Shown here: piece after piece, positions 1 to 9,473 of the stretch
Layout of the letters: each line of letters starts with the position of its first letter
How positions within the stretch are numbered: the first letter of the stretch is position 1
Assembly (NCBI GenBank): GCA_963712765.1
Contig: CAVQIX010000005.1
Coordinates: 124,001-188,000 of the forward strand
Source of the DNA: CAXMST01 sp963712765
GTDB taxonomy: Bacteria; Actinomycetota; Thermoleophilia; Solirubrobacterales; 70-9
Length of the DNA stretch: 64,000 nt
Direction: 5' to 3'
Notes under the pieces: model-generated
The model's input: only the letters and a program-made list of their open reading frames with translations
What the model was told of the DNA's origin: nothing
Database searches by the model: none
Position numbers and translations under genes: made by a program

Positions 1-1438
1 GCGGTTGCCCCGAACGCAGGGAGTCGATCACGAGGAGTGACTCCGACGGCCGGTACAGGAGCAACCGGCGGTGCCGCACTCCCAGTTCCTCGGTCAGCGG
101 GTTGCGGGCGAGGATCGCCGACCAACCGGACCCCTCCCCAGAGGCCAGCAGGCCGCTGCCGTAGGCGCTCCCCTCATCGCGCGGAGGTTCGACCTCGTCG
201 ATCACGAGACTGCTGTGCGCCGCGGCGGAGGCGGCGAACTCGTAGTTGTCGTCGAGATCCTTGTGGTAGAGGCCGGTGTCGGCCACGATCCGGGTGCCTC
301 GGTCGTAGAGGTCGAAGCTGAGCTCGTCCGAGTGCTTGTGGGTCGAGTTATGGAAGCTCGCGATCAGCGCCAGGTAGTGATCCTCACCTCGCACGACCGC
401 GAGGCCCGCGCGGTAGAGGGCGAGCATCCCGTCGGCGCCGTCGAGCAGCGGCTCGGCGAACGCCGGAGCGGAGTCACGATCGGAGTCGCCGAACTGCACC
501 AGCCGCCCGTCGGGCATCGTCAGCCATGCGGTCACCTCCTCCATCCGCTCGGCGATCCGCTCCAGGCCCGGGGCATCGATTCCCTGGACTGCGACGAACC
601 GACGGACGAGCTTGGCGACGAGCACCTGGTAGCTGCTGGAGTGCTCGAGCCAGAAGCCCTCAAGGCGATCGAGGCGGCGGAGCAGCGTCCGCTCGAATCG
701 CCGGATCGCCAGCCCTCGCCACCGCTCGGCCCCGGGATCGAACGAGAGCTGATTCGCAAGTAGCGCCAGACCGAGGTCCTGGAAGAGCCCGTGGTTGGTG
801 GGCTTGTACTTGCCGGGATCGATCAGCTCGGCGACGTGGACGCGGAGGGAGCGGATTAGATCGCGCTGCAGGGGTCGATCGATGATTCCCTCACAGGTTC
901 CCGCGAGCAGCAGGTAGGCCATGTACGGGGCGCGATCGCCGGTCCGCTTGTCGGCCCAGGCGGCCGCCGGCGTCCCCGGGCGGCGGATCGGGTTCGCCTC
1001 GATCCAATCGGCGAACAGGTCCCGCGCCTGCCGCAACGCGGCGCGATCGCCGTCGGCCGCATGGGCGCCCAGCAGCACGTCGGACCACTTCATCTTGTGC
1101 AGCTGGTGCCTGAACGACCGCGACCTCCCGGTGTTCAGGCCCCAATCGACCGGGGCCCGGAGGCGGGTGCGCGCGCCGTCGACCTCGAAGATGCCATCGC
1201 GGGCGGCGCGCAGCTCGGCTCGTGAGTGAGAGCGATCCTTGGCAACCTCGTAGCGGGCCGGGCACTGGATCCCGCCAAGCAGCGGGATCGTCCCCGCGGC
1301 CGGCGGTGCCGACCCTGATCGCGGGGCCTCCACCGGCCCACCGCGACCCGTGTCGGCCCGCCCGAGGACGAGCACGCCGGCGAGCACGAGGAGCGCCACG
1401 GCGGTGACCGCTGCGATCGGCTTACGGGCGCTGCTCAC
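1..1438 (-). CDS. Heparinase II/III-family protein, partial (3' end outside window)
   Basis: The reading frame starts at GTG 1438 and stays open to the left edge, so the C-terminus is missing. The product begins with a short basic segment and a hydrophobic stretch (about residues 8-26), a signal peptide or membrane anchor. An alpha-helical region follows with KPTNHGLFQDLGL and GFWLEHSSSYQ, then the start of the beta-rich heparinase_II/III-like domain with the motif THKHSDELSFDLYDRG. All of these match the complete protein at 21787-23631, so the two are paralogues. Family members are exported polysaccharide lyases or are encoded in capsule and exopolysaccharide loci; the substrate cannot be told. 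It is divergent from fdhD, with about 35 bp between the starts. Confidence 0.8.
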   Translation of the reverse strand, partial: MSSARKPIAAVTAVALLVLAGVLVLGRADTGRGGPVEAPRSGSAPPAAGTIPLLGGIQCPARYEVAKDRSHSRAELRAARDGIFEVDGARTRLRAPVDWGLNTGRSRSFRHQLHKMKWSDVLLGAHAADGDRAALRQARDLFADWIEANPIRRPGTPAAAWADKRTGDRAPYMAYLLLAGTCEGIIDRPLQRDLIRSLRVHVAELIDPGKYKPTNHGLFQDLGLALLANQLSFDPGAERWRGLAIRRFERTLLRRLDRLEGFWLEHSSSYQVLVAKLVRRFVAVQGIDAPGLERIAERMEEVTAWLTMPDGRLVQFGDSDRDSAPAFAEPLLDGADGMLALYRAGLAVVRGEDHYLALIASFHNSTHKHSDELSFDLYDRGTRIVADTGLYHKDLDDNYEFAASAAAHSSLVIDEVEPPRDEGSAYGSGLLASGEGSGWSAILARNPLTEELGVRHRRLLLYRPSESLLVIDSLRSGQP

Positions 1439-1473
1439 GGGTGCAGTATCGCCGCAGGCGCGGCGATGGGACG

Positions 1474-2238
1474 ATGTCAGGCATGAGCGACCCGCGCCTA
1501 CACAAACGCGTCACCCATGACTCCGGCGCCGACGAGGTCGCCGTCGAGGAGCCGATGGAGATCCGGGTTGATGGAATGGCGTTGGCGGTGACCATGCGCA
1601 CCCCTGGTCACGACGACGAGCTCGCCCTCGGTTTCCTGCACGGTGAGGGCCTGATCGACCGGGCGCACTCGGTGACGCTGGGCGCCGATCTCGAGGCCAA
1701 TGTGGTCGACGTGACCGGCCCGCTGCTCCGCGATCCGGGCGATCGCAGCTTCTACGCGACCTCCTCCTGCGGGGTCTGCGGCAAGGGGGCGATCGAGCAG
1801 GTGGCCGTGGACTCGGCTTCGCTGGCGGCCGGACCCGAGGTGGAGCGCTCAATGCTCGCCTCGCTTCCGGAGCGACTCGCTCAGCCCGCCTTCGAGCTGA
1901 CCGGCGGACTGCACGCCACGGGCCTGTTCGACTCCTCCGGAGAGAGATTGATCGAGCGTGAGGACGTCGGCCGCCACAACGCGATGGACAAGGTCGTCGG
2001 CCGTGCGCTGCTGGAAGACCGGATCCCGATCGGCGGTTCGATCCTCTGCGTCAGCGGCCGCCTCTCCTTCGAGCTGGTCCAGAAGGCCGCCGTCGCGGGC
2101 TGTCCGATCCTGGTCGGGGTCGGGGCCCCGAGCTCGCTGGCGATCTCGCTCGCCGCCGAGCGCCGGATGACCCTCTGTGGCTTCGCCCGGGCCGGGCGCG
2201 TGAACGTCTACGCGGGCGCCCAGCGCGTCATCCGCTGA
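1474..2238 (+). CDS. fdhD: Formate dehydrogenase accessory sulfurtransferase FdhD
   Basis: FdhD passes sulfur from a cysteine desulfurase to the molybdenum cofactor (bis-MGD) of formate dehydrogenase-type enzymes in the cytoplasm. The 254-residue product has the family's CxxC motif (SCGVCGKG, C99 and C102) and the conserved blocks DDELALGFLHGEG, EDVGRHNAMDKV and SGRLSFELVQKA. The start is taken as ATG 1474; ATG 1483 and GTG 1441 are alternatives and none has a clear Shine-Dalgarno. A likely client, the molybdopterin oxidoreductase at 16534-18726, and moaA lie in the same window, but not adjacent. Confidence 0.9.
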   Translation: MSGMSDPRLHKRVTHDSGADEVAVEEPMEIRVDGMALAVTMRTPGHDDELALGFLHGEGLIDRAHSVTLGADLEANVVDVTGPLLRDPGDRSFYATSSCGVCGKGAIEQVAVDSASLAAGPEVERSMLASLPERLAQPAFELTGGLHATGLFDSSGERLIEREDVGRHNAMDKVVGRALLEDRIPIGGSILCVSGRLSFELVQKAAVAGCPILVGVGAPSSLAISLAAERRMTLCGFARAGRVNVYAGAQRVIR

Positions 2239-2340
2239 CCGCGCGCCCGGGCGTGGCGGGACCTCGCGCGAACTCCCGCTCCGCCTTCACCCCAAGCCGT
2301 CGCGACTCGGAAGCTCTGGATCTGGCGGGTCGGCCCTCCC

Positions 2341-2808
2341 TCAGTCGAGCTCGGCCGCGAGCCCGTCCCGCTCGATCTCCTCGACCTTCGCCAGGCGACG
2401 GGCGTGACGCTCCTCAGCGGTGAACTCGGCGCCGATGAAGGCCGCGACCAGCTCTTCGGCGATCACCGGCCCGATCACCCGGGCGCCGAGAGCGAGCACG
2501 TTTACCGAGTCGTGCTCGACGCATTGGGCAGCCGTGTAGGTGTCGTGCGCCATCGCCGCTCGGATTCCCTCGACCTTGGTCGCTGCGACCGCGACGCCGG
2601 CGCCGGAGCCGCAGACCAGGACTCCGCGCTCGGCCTCGCCGGAGCGGATCGCACCGCAGACGGCGAGAGCGAAGTCCGGGTAGTCGTCGGCGGGGTCGAG
2701 CTCGCACGCCCCGAGGTCGAGGGGCTCATGGCCCCCGGCGCGGATCGCATCGAAGATCGTCTCCCGCAGCGGGAAGCCGCCGTGGTCGAAGCCGCAGGCG
2801 ATCCTCAT
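2341..2808 (-). CDS. rpiB: Ribose-5-phosphate isomerase B
   Basis: RpiB interconverts ribose 5-phosphate and ribulose 5-phosphate in the non-oxidative pentose phosphate pathway. The 155-residue protein is normal length for the RpiB/LacAB family. It carries the catalytic C66 in VLVCGSGAG, H99 in VEHDSVNVL and the N-terminal phosphate/ring-opening segment FDHGG. It is the last gene of the tkt-GH15-rpiB operon: its ATG overlaps the stop of the glycosidase gene (ATGA), implying translational coupling. Confidence 0.93.
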   Translation of the reverse strand: MRIACGFDHGGFPLRETIFDAIRAGGHEPLDLGACELDPADDYPDFALAVCGAIRSGEAERGVLVCGSGAGVAVAATKVEGIRAAMAHDTYTAAQCVEHDSVNVLALGARVIGPVIAEELVAAFIGAEFTAEERHARRLAKVEEIERDGLAAELD

Positions 2809-4712
2809 CGCCTACTGCGCATCTCGGTGAAGACGGCGGTCTGGCCGTCGCGCGAGTCGGATGCAGTCTCGTCGGCGATCACGTGGTTGACGGCGTTGAT
2901 CAGCGCGAGGTGGGTGAAAGCCTGCGGGAAGTTCCCGAGCTGGCGGCCGGAGCGCGGCTCGATCTCCTCGGCGTAGAGGCCCAGGGCTCCGCTCATGTTC
3001 AGCAGGCGCTCGGTGAGATCATGCGCGCGGCTCCGCTCGCCGATCTCCGAGAGAGCTGCGGCGAGCCAGAACGAGCAGATGGAGAAGGTCCCCTCCTCGC
3101 CCTCCAGGCCGTCATCGGTCTCGTCGACCACGTAGCGCAGCACGAGCCCGTTGCTTGTCAGGCCACCCTCCGATACGTCCCGGTCGATCGCCAGCACCGT
3201 GCTCCGAAGGCGCTCGTCATCGGGCGGGAGGAAGCGGACCAGCGGGATCAACAGGGTCGAGGCATCGAGCGCGTCGGTCTCGTAGTGCTGGCGGAACAGC
3301 CCCTCTTCGCTGACGCCGTTGGAGAGGATGTCGGCGCGGATCTCGCCGGCGATCTCGCGCCACCCCGTCGCGAGCTCCTGCTCGCCGCGCCCGTCGGCCA
3401 GCCGGGCGCCGCGATCGACAGCGACCCAGCACATCAGCTTCGAGGAGACGTAGTGCTTGGGCTCACCGCGTGCCTCCCAGATCCCCTGGTCGGGTTTCTC
3501 CCAGACGCCGACAGCGCCCTCGACCTGGTCGGAGACCACCTCCCAGAGCTCGGCCGGCACATGTTCGCGGGCCTTGGTGTGGATGTACACGGAGTCGAGC
3601 AGGGCGCCGAAGACGTCGTTCTGCTTCTGGCTGAATGCACCGTTCCCGATCCTGACCGGCTTCGAGTGCTCGTATCCGGTGAGGTGGTCGAGGGTCGACT
3701 CGGTCAGATCCTTCTCTCCGCGGATCCCGTACATGATCTGCAGCTCCGGGCCCTCGGCCCTGCAGATGTCGCCGATGAACGACATGAAGTCGCGCGCCTC
3801 GGAGTCGAAGCCAAGGATGTGCATGCTCCAGAGAGTGAAGGTCGCGTCTCGGATCCAGGTGTAGCGGTAGTCCCAGTTGCGCTCACCGCCGATCGTCTCC
3901 GGCAACGAGGTGGTCAGGGCCGCGACCGTCGCGCCGCTGGGCATGTAGGTGAGGCCTTTCAGAACGAGCGCGGAGCGCTGGAGGTGGACCCGCCATGGGT
4001 GGTCGGGGAAGTCGCCACGCGAGATCCACCGGCGCCAGAATCGCTCCGTGGTCCGCAGCTGCTCGAGCGCCTGATCGGCGCTCTCCGGGTCCTCCAGGGG
4101 CTCCTCCCAGCTCAAGGCCGCAAAGCAGGACTCGCCCTCCTTGAGCCAGTGGCGCGAGGCCACGACGCCCTGATCGATCCCCATGTTCATGTCGCTGATG
4201 ATCCGCAGGCGTAGCCCGTTGGCGAGCTCGCAATCGGCCGAGGTGCGGGCGCCGGTGATGCTCCACTCGGCCCGCTCGCGACCGTAGTCGTCCATCAGGT
4301 TGCAGAGCATCGAGACCTCGATCTCGCCGCCGATGCACTCGACGTGTCGGATCAGCATGTGGCGCGCGTCCATGTCGTTCGGCGCGCGCTTGTGCTCATC
4401 GATCCGATCCTCACGCCAAGGACCGATCGCGAGCGCGTCGCGGACGATCAGCCAGCCCTGATCGGTGGCCCAGTTGGTCTCCAGGACGTTGGTCCCCGGT
4501 AGGTAGCGACGGCCGATCGGCACCCGGTATTCCGGGCCGATCCGGAAGCGGCCCCCGTCGCGATCGAGCAGGGCTCCGAACACGCTCGGCGAGTCGAAGC
4601 GGGGCAGGCAGAGCCACTCGATCCCGCCGTCGGGGGCCACCAGCGCTCCCGTGTGGCAGTCCGAGAGAAAGGCGCAATCGCCGATATTCGGGAAGGAGTC
4701 GTTGCCGTACAT
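2805..4712 (-). CDS. Glycoside hydrolase family 15 protein (glucoamylase/trehalase-like)
   Basis: This 635-residue cytoplasmic protein belongs to GH15, inverting enzymes that release glucose from alpha-glucans or trehalose. Visible family blocks are the N-terminal beta-sandwich start (YGNDSFPNIGDCAFLSD), the (alpha/alpha)6 barrel signature GERNWDYRYTWIRDA and the two candidate catalytic glutamates in GEEGTFSICSFWL and LYAEEI. The start is ATG 4712, chosen because it overlaps the tkt stop codon (TGATG); an open frame further upstream lies inside tkt and is not used. There is no signal peptide. Placed between tkt and rpiB, it probably feeds glucose from storage glycogen or trehalose into hexose and pentose phosphate metabolism. 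Whether it is a glucoamylase or a trehalase cannot be decided from the sequence. Confidence 0.88.
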   Translation of the reverse strand: MYGNDSFPNIGDCAFLSDCHTGALVAPDGGIEWLCLPRFDSPSVFGALLDRDGGRFRIGPEYRVPIGRRYLPGTNVLETNWATDQGWLIVRDALAIGPWREDRIDEHKRAPNDMDARHMLIRHVECIGGEIEVSMLCNLMDDYGRERAEWSITGARTSADCELANGLRLRIISDMNMGIDQGVVASRHWLKEGESCFAALSWEEPLEDPESADQALEQLRTTERFWRRWISRGDFPDHPWRVHLQRSALVLKGLTYMPSGATVAALTTSLPETIGGERNWDYRYTWIRDATFTLWSMHILGFDSEARDFMSFIGDICRAEGPELQIMYGIRGEKDLTESTLDHLTGYEHSKPVRIGNGAFSQKQNDVFGALLDSVYIHTKAREHVPAELWEVVSDQVEGAVGVWEKPDQGIWEARGEPKHYVSSKLMCWVAVDRGARLADGRGEQELATGWREIAGEIRADILSNGVSEEGLFRQHYETDALDASTLLIPLVRFLPPDDERLRSTVLAIDRDVSEGGLTSNGLVLRYVVDETDDGLEGEEGTFSICSFWLAAALSEIGERSRAHDLTERLLNMSGALGLYAEEIEPRSGRQLGNFPQAFTHLALINAVNHVIADETASDSRDGQTAVFTEMRSRR

Positions 4713-6715
4713 CAGCCGAGCACCGCGCGGGCCTTCGTCGCCACGCTCTCCGGAGTGAAGCCGAACTCCTCGGCGAGGACCTCGGCCGGAGCGGAGGCGC
4801 CGAAGTGATCGAGGGCTACGCTCGCACCCCCTGCGCCAACCCAGCGGTGCCACCCCATCGGCGAGCCCGCCTCGACCGAGACCCGCGCCGTGACCGACGG
4901 TGGCAGGACCTGATCCCGGTACTCCTGTGGCTGGGCTGCGAAGCGCTCGACGCAGGGCATCGAGACCACCCGGACGCCGAGGCCGTCCCCGGCGAGGATC
5001 TCCGCCGCCTCGAGGCAGAGCGAGACCTCCGAGCCGGTGCCGATCAGGATCACCTCGGGCTCGGCCTCGCCGGCGTCGCGATACACATAGGCGCCGCGGT
5101 CCACCGCGTCGTCGGGAATCTGATCCGCCGCGAGGATCGGCAGCTTCTGCCTGCTTAGGACCAGCGCCGTCGGAGCGTGACAGCGCTCGAGGAGCCAATG
5201 CCAGGCGAGGAACGTCTCGCGGATGTCGGCGGGACGGATCACCTCCAGCACCGGCATCGCCCGAAGCGAGGCAAGCTGCTCGACCGGCTGGTGGGTGGTC
5301 CCGTCCTCACCGAGCAGGAAGGAGTCATGGGTCCAGATGAATATCGAGGGGATCTCCATCACCGCGGCGAGCCTGACCGCCCCCCTCATGTAGTCGGAGA
5401 AGCAGAAGAAGGTCGCCCCGTAGGCGCGCATGCCCTCGATCGTGAGGGCGTTGATTATCGCCCCCATCGCGTGCTCTCGGACCCCGAAATCGAGATTGCG
5501 GCCCCGGAACTGGTGACGGCGGACAGCCGGCTCGTCCTCGAGGTAGGTGGCGTTCGAAGGTCCGGTGTCGGCGGCGCCGCCCAGCAGCTCGGGGACCCGC
5601 GGCGCAAGCCAGTTCAGCGCCTTGCCGGAGGCAGCCCGGGTCGCGATCGGCCCGTCGCCGGGGCCGAAGGAGGGCATCTCGGGAACCGGAGGCAGATCCG
5701 GCGCGTGGCGGCCGCGGGTGCGCTCGAACTCGGCCGCCAGCTCGGGGTTCTCCCGCGCGTACTCCTCGTAGAGCTCGGCCCACTCCGCGTTGGCCGCGCT
5801 GCCGCGCGCCAGTACTCCGCCGAACAGCTCCCGGACCTCGTCGGGAACGAAGAACGGCTCCTGCGTAGGCCAGCCGAGGTTCTCCTTGGTCAGCTTCACC
5901 TCCTCATCGCCGAGGGGCGATCCGTGGGCCGCGGACTTGTCCTGCTTGTTGGGAGAGCCGTATCCGATATGGGTGGGAAGCTGGATCAGAGACGGACGGT
6001 CGGTGATCCCCTCGGCCTCGGTGATCGCGAGCTCGATCTCCTCCAGCGTCGACTCGCGATCGAGCTCGTGCACCGACCAGCCGTAGGCCTCGAAACGCTC
6101 AGGCACCTTCTCGCTGAAGGAGACGTCGGTCGGCCCCGAGAGCTGGACCGCGTTGTCGTCGTAGATCGCGATCAGCTTGCCGAGACCGAAGTTGCCCGCC
6201 AACGAAGCGGCCTCGGAGGCGATCCCCTCCTCCATGTCGCCGTCGCCCATGACGACGTAGGTGTGATGGTCGACGATCTCGTGGCTGCCGCGGTTGAAAC
6301 GCTCCGCGTAGAGCGCCTCAGCAAGCGCGAATCCGACGGCGTTGGCGAACCCCTGGCCGAGTGGACCCGTGGTCACCTCGACCCCCGGCGTGTCGCCGTA
6401 CTCGGGGTGCCCGGGGCACTTGCTGCCCCACTGGCGGAACGACTTGAGGTCGTCGAGCGAGAGGTCGTAGCCGCAGAGGTGGAGCAACGAGTACTGCAGC
6501 ATCGAGGCGTGCCCGTTGGAAAGGACGAAACGGTCCCGGTTGGGCCAATCCGGATTCGCCGGGTTGTGGCGCATGATCCGCGTGTAGAGCACGTACCCGA
6601 GCGGGGCGAGGCCCATCGGGGCGCCGGGGTGCCCCGAGTTCGCCTTCTCCACTGCGTCGATCGACAGGGTGCGGATCGTGTTGACGGCGAGGGTGTCGAG
6701 GTCGCTTCGGGACAC
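4712..6715 (-). CDS. tkt: Transketolase
   Basis: Transketolase moves two-carbon ketol units between sugar phosphates using thiamine diphosphate. At 667 residues it has the expected length. Motifs include the N-terminal SGHPGAPMGLAP, TTGPLGQGFANAVG, the ThDP/Mg signature GDGDMEEGIASEA with YDDNAVQL, and the pyrimidine-domain blocks FGVREHAMGAI and THDSFLLGEDGTTHQP. The start is GTG 6715, preceded by AAGGAG at good spacing; the frame upstream of it is not coding-like. It heads the operon with the GH15 and rpiB genes and is divergent from the cyclase gene, with a 92-bp shared promoter region. Confidence 0.95.
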   Translation of the reverse strand: MSRSDLDTLAVNTIRTLSIDAVEKANSGHPGAPMGLAPLGYVLYTRIMRHNPANPDWPNRDRFVLSNGHASMLQYSLLHLCGYDLSLDDLKSFRQWGSKCPGHPEYGDTPGVEVTTGPLGQGFANAVGFALAEALYAERFNRGSHEIVDHHTYVVMGDGDMEEGIASEAASLAGNFGLGKLIAIYDDNAVQLSGPTDVSFSEKVPERFEAYGWSVHELDRESTLEEIELAITEAEGITDRPSLIQLPTHIGYGSPNKQDKSAAHGSPLGDEEVKLTKENLGWPTQEPFFVPDEVRELFGGVLARGSAANAEWAELYEEYARENPELAAEFERTRGRHAPDLPPVPEMPSFGPGDGPIATRAASGKALNWLAPRVPELLGGAADTGPSNATYLEDEPAVRRHQFRGRNLDFGVREHAMGAIINALTIEGMRAYGATFFCFSDYMRGAVRLAAVMEIPSIFIWTHDSFLLGEDGTTHQPVEQLASLRAMPVLEVIRPADIRETFLAWHWLLERCHAPTALVLSRQKLPILAADQIPDDAVDRGAYVYRDAGEAEPEVILIGTGSEVSLCLEAAEILAGDGLGVRVVSMPCVERFAAQPQEYRDQVLPPSVTARVSVEAGSPMGWHRWVGAGGASVALDHFGASAPAEVLAEEFGFTPESVATKARAVLG

Positions 6716-6807
6716 TGGGGGCTCCTTGTGGTTAGAGACGCCGACGCACTCTATGCAAGCCGGCACTCCGACCCCGTCCGTGGCCCAGGTCGGATACCCT
6801 CGCCTCG

Positions 6808-7458
6808 ATGGCGCTGCACGACGTATCGGTTCCGATCCGGCCCGCGATGCCGATCTACCACGACAACCCCGGCTACTCGAAGCGGCTCGACAGCGCCATC
6901 GCCGAGGGAGCCACGGCAAACGTCACCGCGCTCGAGATCGGCGCGCACACGGGAACCCATGTCGACGGGCCCTCCCACTTCTTCGACGGCGCCGCGGGCA
7001 CCGAGACGCTCGCCGTCGCTGCGTTGGTCGGACCCTGCGCGGTTGTCGAGATCGCTGACCGCGGACTGGAGCCGATCGACAGGGCCGCTCTGGAAGCCGC
7101 CACGATCCCCGACGGCGTCGAACGCGTGCTCCTGAAGACGACCAACTCGCGCCTGTGGGAGCGGGACGAGTTCACCCACGATTTCATCCGGCTCGACGGC
7201 TCCGGGGCCGAGTACGTGCTCGAGCGGGAGATCCGTCTGATCGGAATCGACTACCTGTCGATCGGCGACGGCGACGCCCACCGGGCCCTGCTCGGAGAAC
7301 CGATCGTCGCGCTCGAGGGCCTCGATCTGAGGCAGATCGATCCTGGCCCCTACGTACTGCTCGCCCTTCCGCTCCGGCTGATCGGCACCGATGGGGCTCC
7401 GTCGCGCGTCCTGCTCGCCGACTCGGCCGACGACCTCAGCCGACGGGTGGGCGCATGA
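6808..7458 (+). CDS. Cyclase family protein (kynurenine formamidase-like metal hydrolase)
   Basis: The 216-residue protein has the metal-binding signature of the cyclase superfamily, HTGTHVDGPSHFF (about residues 48-60), which in kynurenine formamidase KynB binds a divalent metal for amide hydrolysis. The second half contains GIDYLSIGDGDAHRALLG, also typical. Members act on N-formylkynurenine, isatin and other amides or lactones, so the substrate is open. Its stop overlaps the start of the downstream ROK kinase (ATGA), so the two are co-translated. The position inside a sugar-phosphate cluster makes a lactone or sugar-acid substrate worth considering, but that is inference. Confidence 0.8.
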   Translation: MALHDVSVPIRPAMPIYHDNPGYSKRLDSAIAEGATANVTALEIGAHTGTHVDGPSHFFDGAAGTETLAVAALVGPCAVVEIADRGLEPIDRAALEAATIPDGVERVLLKTTNSRLWERDEFTHDFIRLDGSGAEYVLEREIRLIGIDYLSIGDGDAHRALLGEPIVALEGLDLRQIDPGPYVLLALPLRLIGTDGAPSRVLLADSADDLSRRVGA

Positions 7459-8426
7459 GCCCGACTCGCAAGAAGGCACGCGGCGGGATCGACCTCGGCG
7501 GGACCAAGATCCAGACCGTGGTGGTCGACCGCAAGCACGAGGTCATGGGCCAGGCGCGGAGGCAGACGCCGCGCTCTGGAGGAGGGCCCAAGGCAATCGC
7601 GGCGGCGATGGCGGAATGCCTGAAGGAGGCCGCCGCCGAGGCCGGTTACGAGAGCTCCGACCTGACCGGCATCGGGGTCGGATCCCCCGGCGAAGTCGAC
7701 ACCGCAGCCGGCACGATCACCGGCGCCCGCAACCTCGACGGCTGGAACGGGAGCTTCGCGCTGGCGCCCGAGCTCGAGGGTGCGCTCGGGACCGACGTCG
7801 CGATCGGCAACGACGTCCAGGTGGCGACGACCGGGGAGTTCGAGCTCGGCGCGGGCAAGCCCTATCAGTCCGTACTCGGGGTCTTCTGGGGGACCGGGGT
7901 CGGAGGCGGCATCGTCCTCGACGGCTCAGACTGGCTCGGCCGCGGCGCCGCCGGCGAGATCGGGCACATGGTGATCAAGCGCGGCGGCAGGCGCTGCCCC
8001 TGCGGGAACCGCGGATGCATGGAGGCCTACGCGGGCCGCGCGGCGATGGAGGCCCGGGCTCGCAAGCTGGCCGGAAAGGGCCGGAAGACGGAGCTCTTTG
8101 AGCTGATGGAGGACAAGGGGAAGGACCGGCTCACATCGAGCGTCTGGGAGAAGGCGGTCAAGCACGACGATGACCTTGCGACCGAGCTGATCGACAAGGC
8201 GATCAAGGCACTGGGAGCCGGCATCGCCTCGGCCGTCAACCTGCTCGACGTCGAGGCCGTGATCCTCGGCGGTGGGCTCGGGGTCCGCTTCGGCGACCGC
8301 TACGGCGAGCGGATCCGCAAGCGCATGCACAAGAGCCTCTTCAACTCCGACAACCCACCTGATTTCCACCTCGCCAAGCTGGGCGACCTCGGCGGCGCGG
8401 TCGGCGCGGCGCTGCTCGTCGCCTGA
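7455..8426 (+). CDS. ROK-family sugar kinase (glucokinase-like)
   Basis: This is a cytoplasmic ATP-dependent sugar kinase of 323 residues. It has the phosphate-1 motif GIDLGGTKIQ, the sugar-binding/catalytic block IGNDVQVATTGEFELG, the ROK signature GVFWGTGVGGGIVLDG, a conserved EIGHMV, and the zinc-binding CPCGNRGCMEAY. ATG 7455 overlaps the cyclase stop codon. With an aldose 1-epimerase directly downstream and pgi/zwf nearby, the simplest role is phosphorylation of glucose (or another hexose) for glycolysis and the pentose phosphate pathway. A fructo- or N-acetyl-sugar kinase cannot be excluded. Confidence 0.85.
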   Translation: MSPTRKKARGGIDLGGTKIQTVVVDRKHEVMGQARRQTPRSGGGPKAIAAAMAECLKEAAAEAGYESSDLTGIGVGSPGEVDTAAGTITGARNLDGWNGSFALAPELEGALGTDVAIGNDVQVATTGEFELGAGKPYQSVLGVFWGTGVGGGIVLDGSDWLGRGAAGEIGHMVIKRGGRRCPCGNRGCMEAYAGRAAMEARARKLAGKGRKTELFELMEDKGKDRLTSSVWEKAVKHDDDLATELIDKAIKALGAGIASAVNLLDVEAVILGGGLGVRFGDRYGERIRKRMHKSLFNSDNPPDFHLAKLGDLGGAVGAALLVA

Positions 8427-8438
8427 GCGCTTCCGAGA

Positions 8439-9377
8439 GTGGATCCGATCGGCCAGCGCGATATCGAGGGCTATCGAGCCCTGACGATCGCCTCCGCCGA
8501 CGGCGAGCTGGAGGCGGCTTTCGTCCCGAAGGCTGGGATGGTCTGCTGCTCGCTGCGCCACCGCGGCGAGGAGATCCTCGGCCAGCGCAATGGGCTATCG
8601 GCCTACGTCGAGCGCAAGTCGACGATGGGCATACCTCTGCTGTACCCGTGGGCGAACCGGCTCAGCCGTGATCGCTTCGATATCGACGGGGTCGCAGTCG
8701 ACCTCAGCGGCAACCACGATCGTCTCAAGAGGGACCAGAACGGGCTACCGATCCACGGGCTCGTCGCGGCACTCGAGGGCTGGGAGGTGGCGCGACACTA
8801 CGCCGGCGACGGCGGAGGGCTGCTGACCGCCACGCTGGAATGGGAGCGGGATCCCCAGCTCCGCGCGCTGTTCCCCTTCCCGCACAGACTCTCGCTCGAG
8901 GCTGCGATCAGCGTTTCCGGTCTCGAGATCGCCGTAGTCGTCGAGCCGCAGGCAGGCGCCGCTGTACCGATCGCGTTCGGGTTCCATCCGTATCTCGCTC
9001 TTCCCGGCCTCGACCGCTCCCGATGGCACCTGGAACTGCCGCTCGCCCAGCAGCTGGAGCTCGACCCCGGGGGAATACCCACCGGGAGCCGACATGCGAT
9101 CGAGCCCGAGAGCGGCCGGCTCGGCGATCGCGGCTTCGACGACCTCTTCGAGGCCCCGCCACCGGGCGAGGCTCTCTCCGTATCAGGCGGCGGCCGGCGG
9201 ATCGCGATGACCATGGGCCCCTCCTACGCCTACGCGCAGATCTACGCCCCGCCGGGGCAGCAGCTGATCGCGTTGGAGCCGATGACGGCTCCAACCGACG
9301 CGCTCACCTCGTCCACGCCCCCGCTGGTCAGCGACCGTTTCCGGGCGAGCTTTTCGATCGCGGTCGGGGACGGATGA
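8439..9377 (+). CDS. Aldose 1-epimerase family protein
   Basis: The 312-residue protein matches the GalM/aldose-1-epimerase fold, which interconverts alpha and beta anomers of free sugars (or of hexose-6-phosphate in the YeaD branch). Recognisable blocks are GIPLLYPWANR, LPIHGL with the conserved His, PIAFGFHPYLALPG with the second catalytic His, and LIALEPMTAPTDAL with the carboxylate region near the C-terminus. It starts at GTG 8439, 12 bp after the ROK kinase gene, and probably shares its transcript. It converges on pgi; the 96-bp gap shows no clear terminator. Confidence 0.85.
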   Translation: MDPIGQRDIEGYRALTIASADGELEAAFVPKAGMVCCSLRHRGEEILGQRNGLSAYVERKSTMGIPLLYPWANRLSRDRFDIDGVAVDLSGNHDRLKRDQNGLPIHGLVAALEGWEVARHYAGDGGGLLTATLEWERDPQLRALFPFPHRLSLEAAISVSGLEIAVVVEPQAGAAVPIAFGFHPYLALPGLDRSRWHLELPLAQQLELDPGGIPTGSRHAIEPESGRLGDRGFDDLFEAPPPGEALSVSGGGRRIAMTMGPSYAYAQIYAPPGQQLIALEPMTAPTDALTSSTPPLVSDRFRASFSIAVGDG

Positions 9378-9473
9378 GGCCCGGTGTGCAGTGAGGGGCA
9401 GCGCTCTGCGATGACCGTCAGCTGAGGGCCGAGCCAGAACGATCGTCCGAAGTCACCTCGCGGTGGCCGAGGA

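Noticed and set aside
5177..7135. Long plus-strand open frame opposite tkt
   Set aside because: It lies antisense to a clear transketolase gene and has the composition expected of a GC-rich antisense frame; no recognisable domain.
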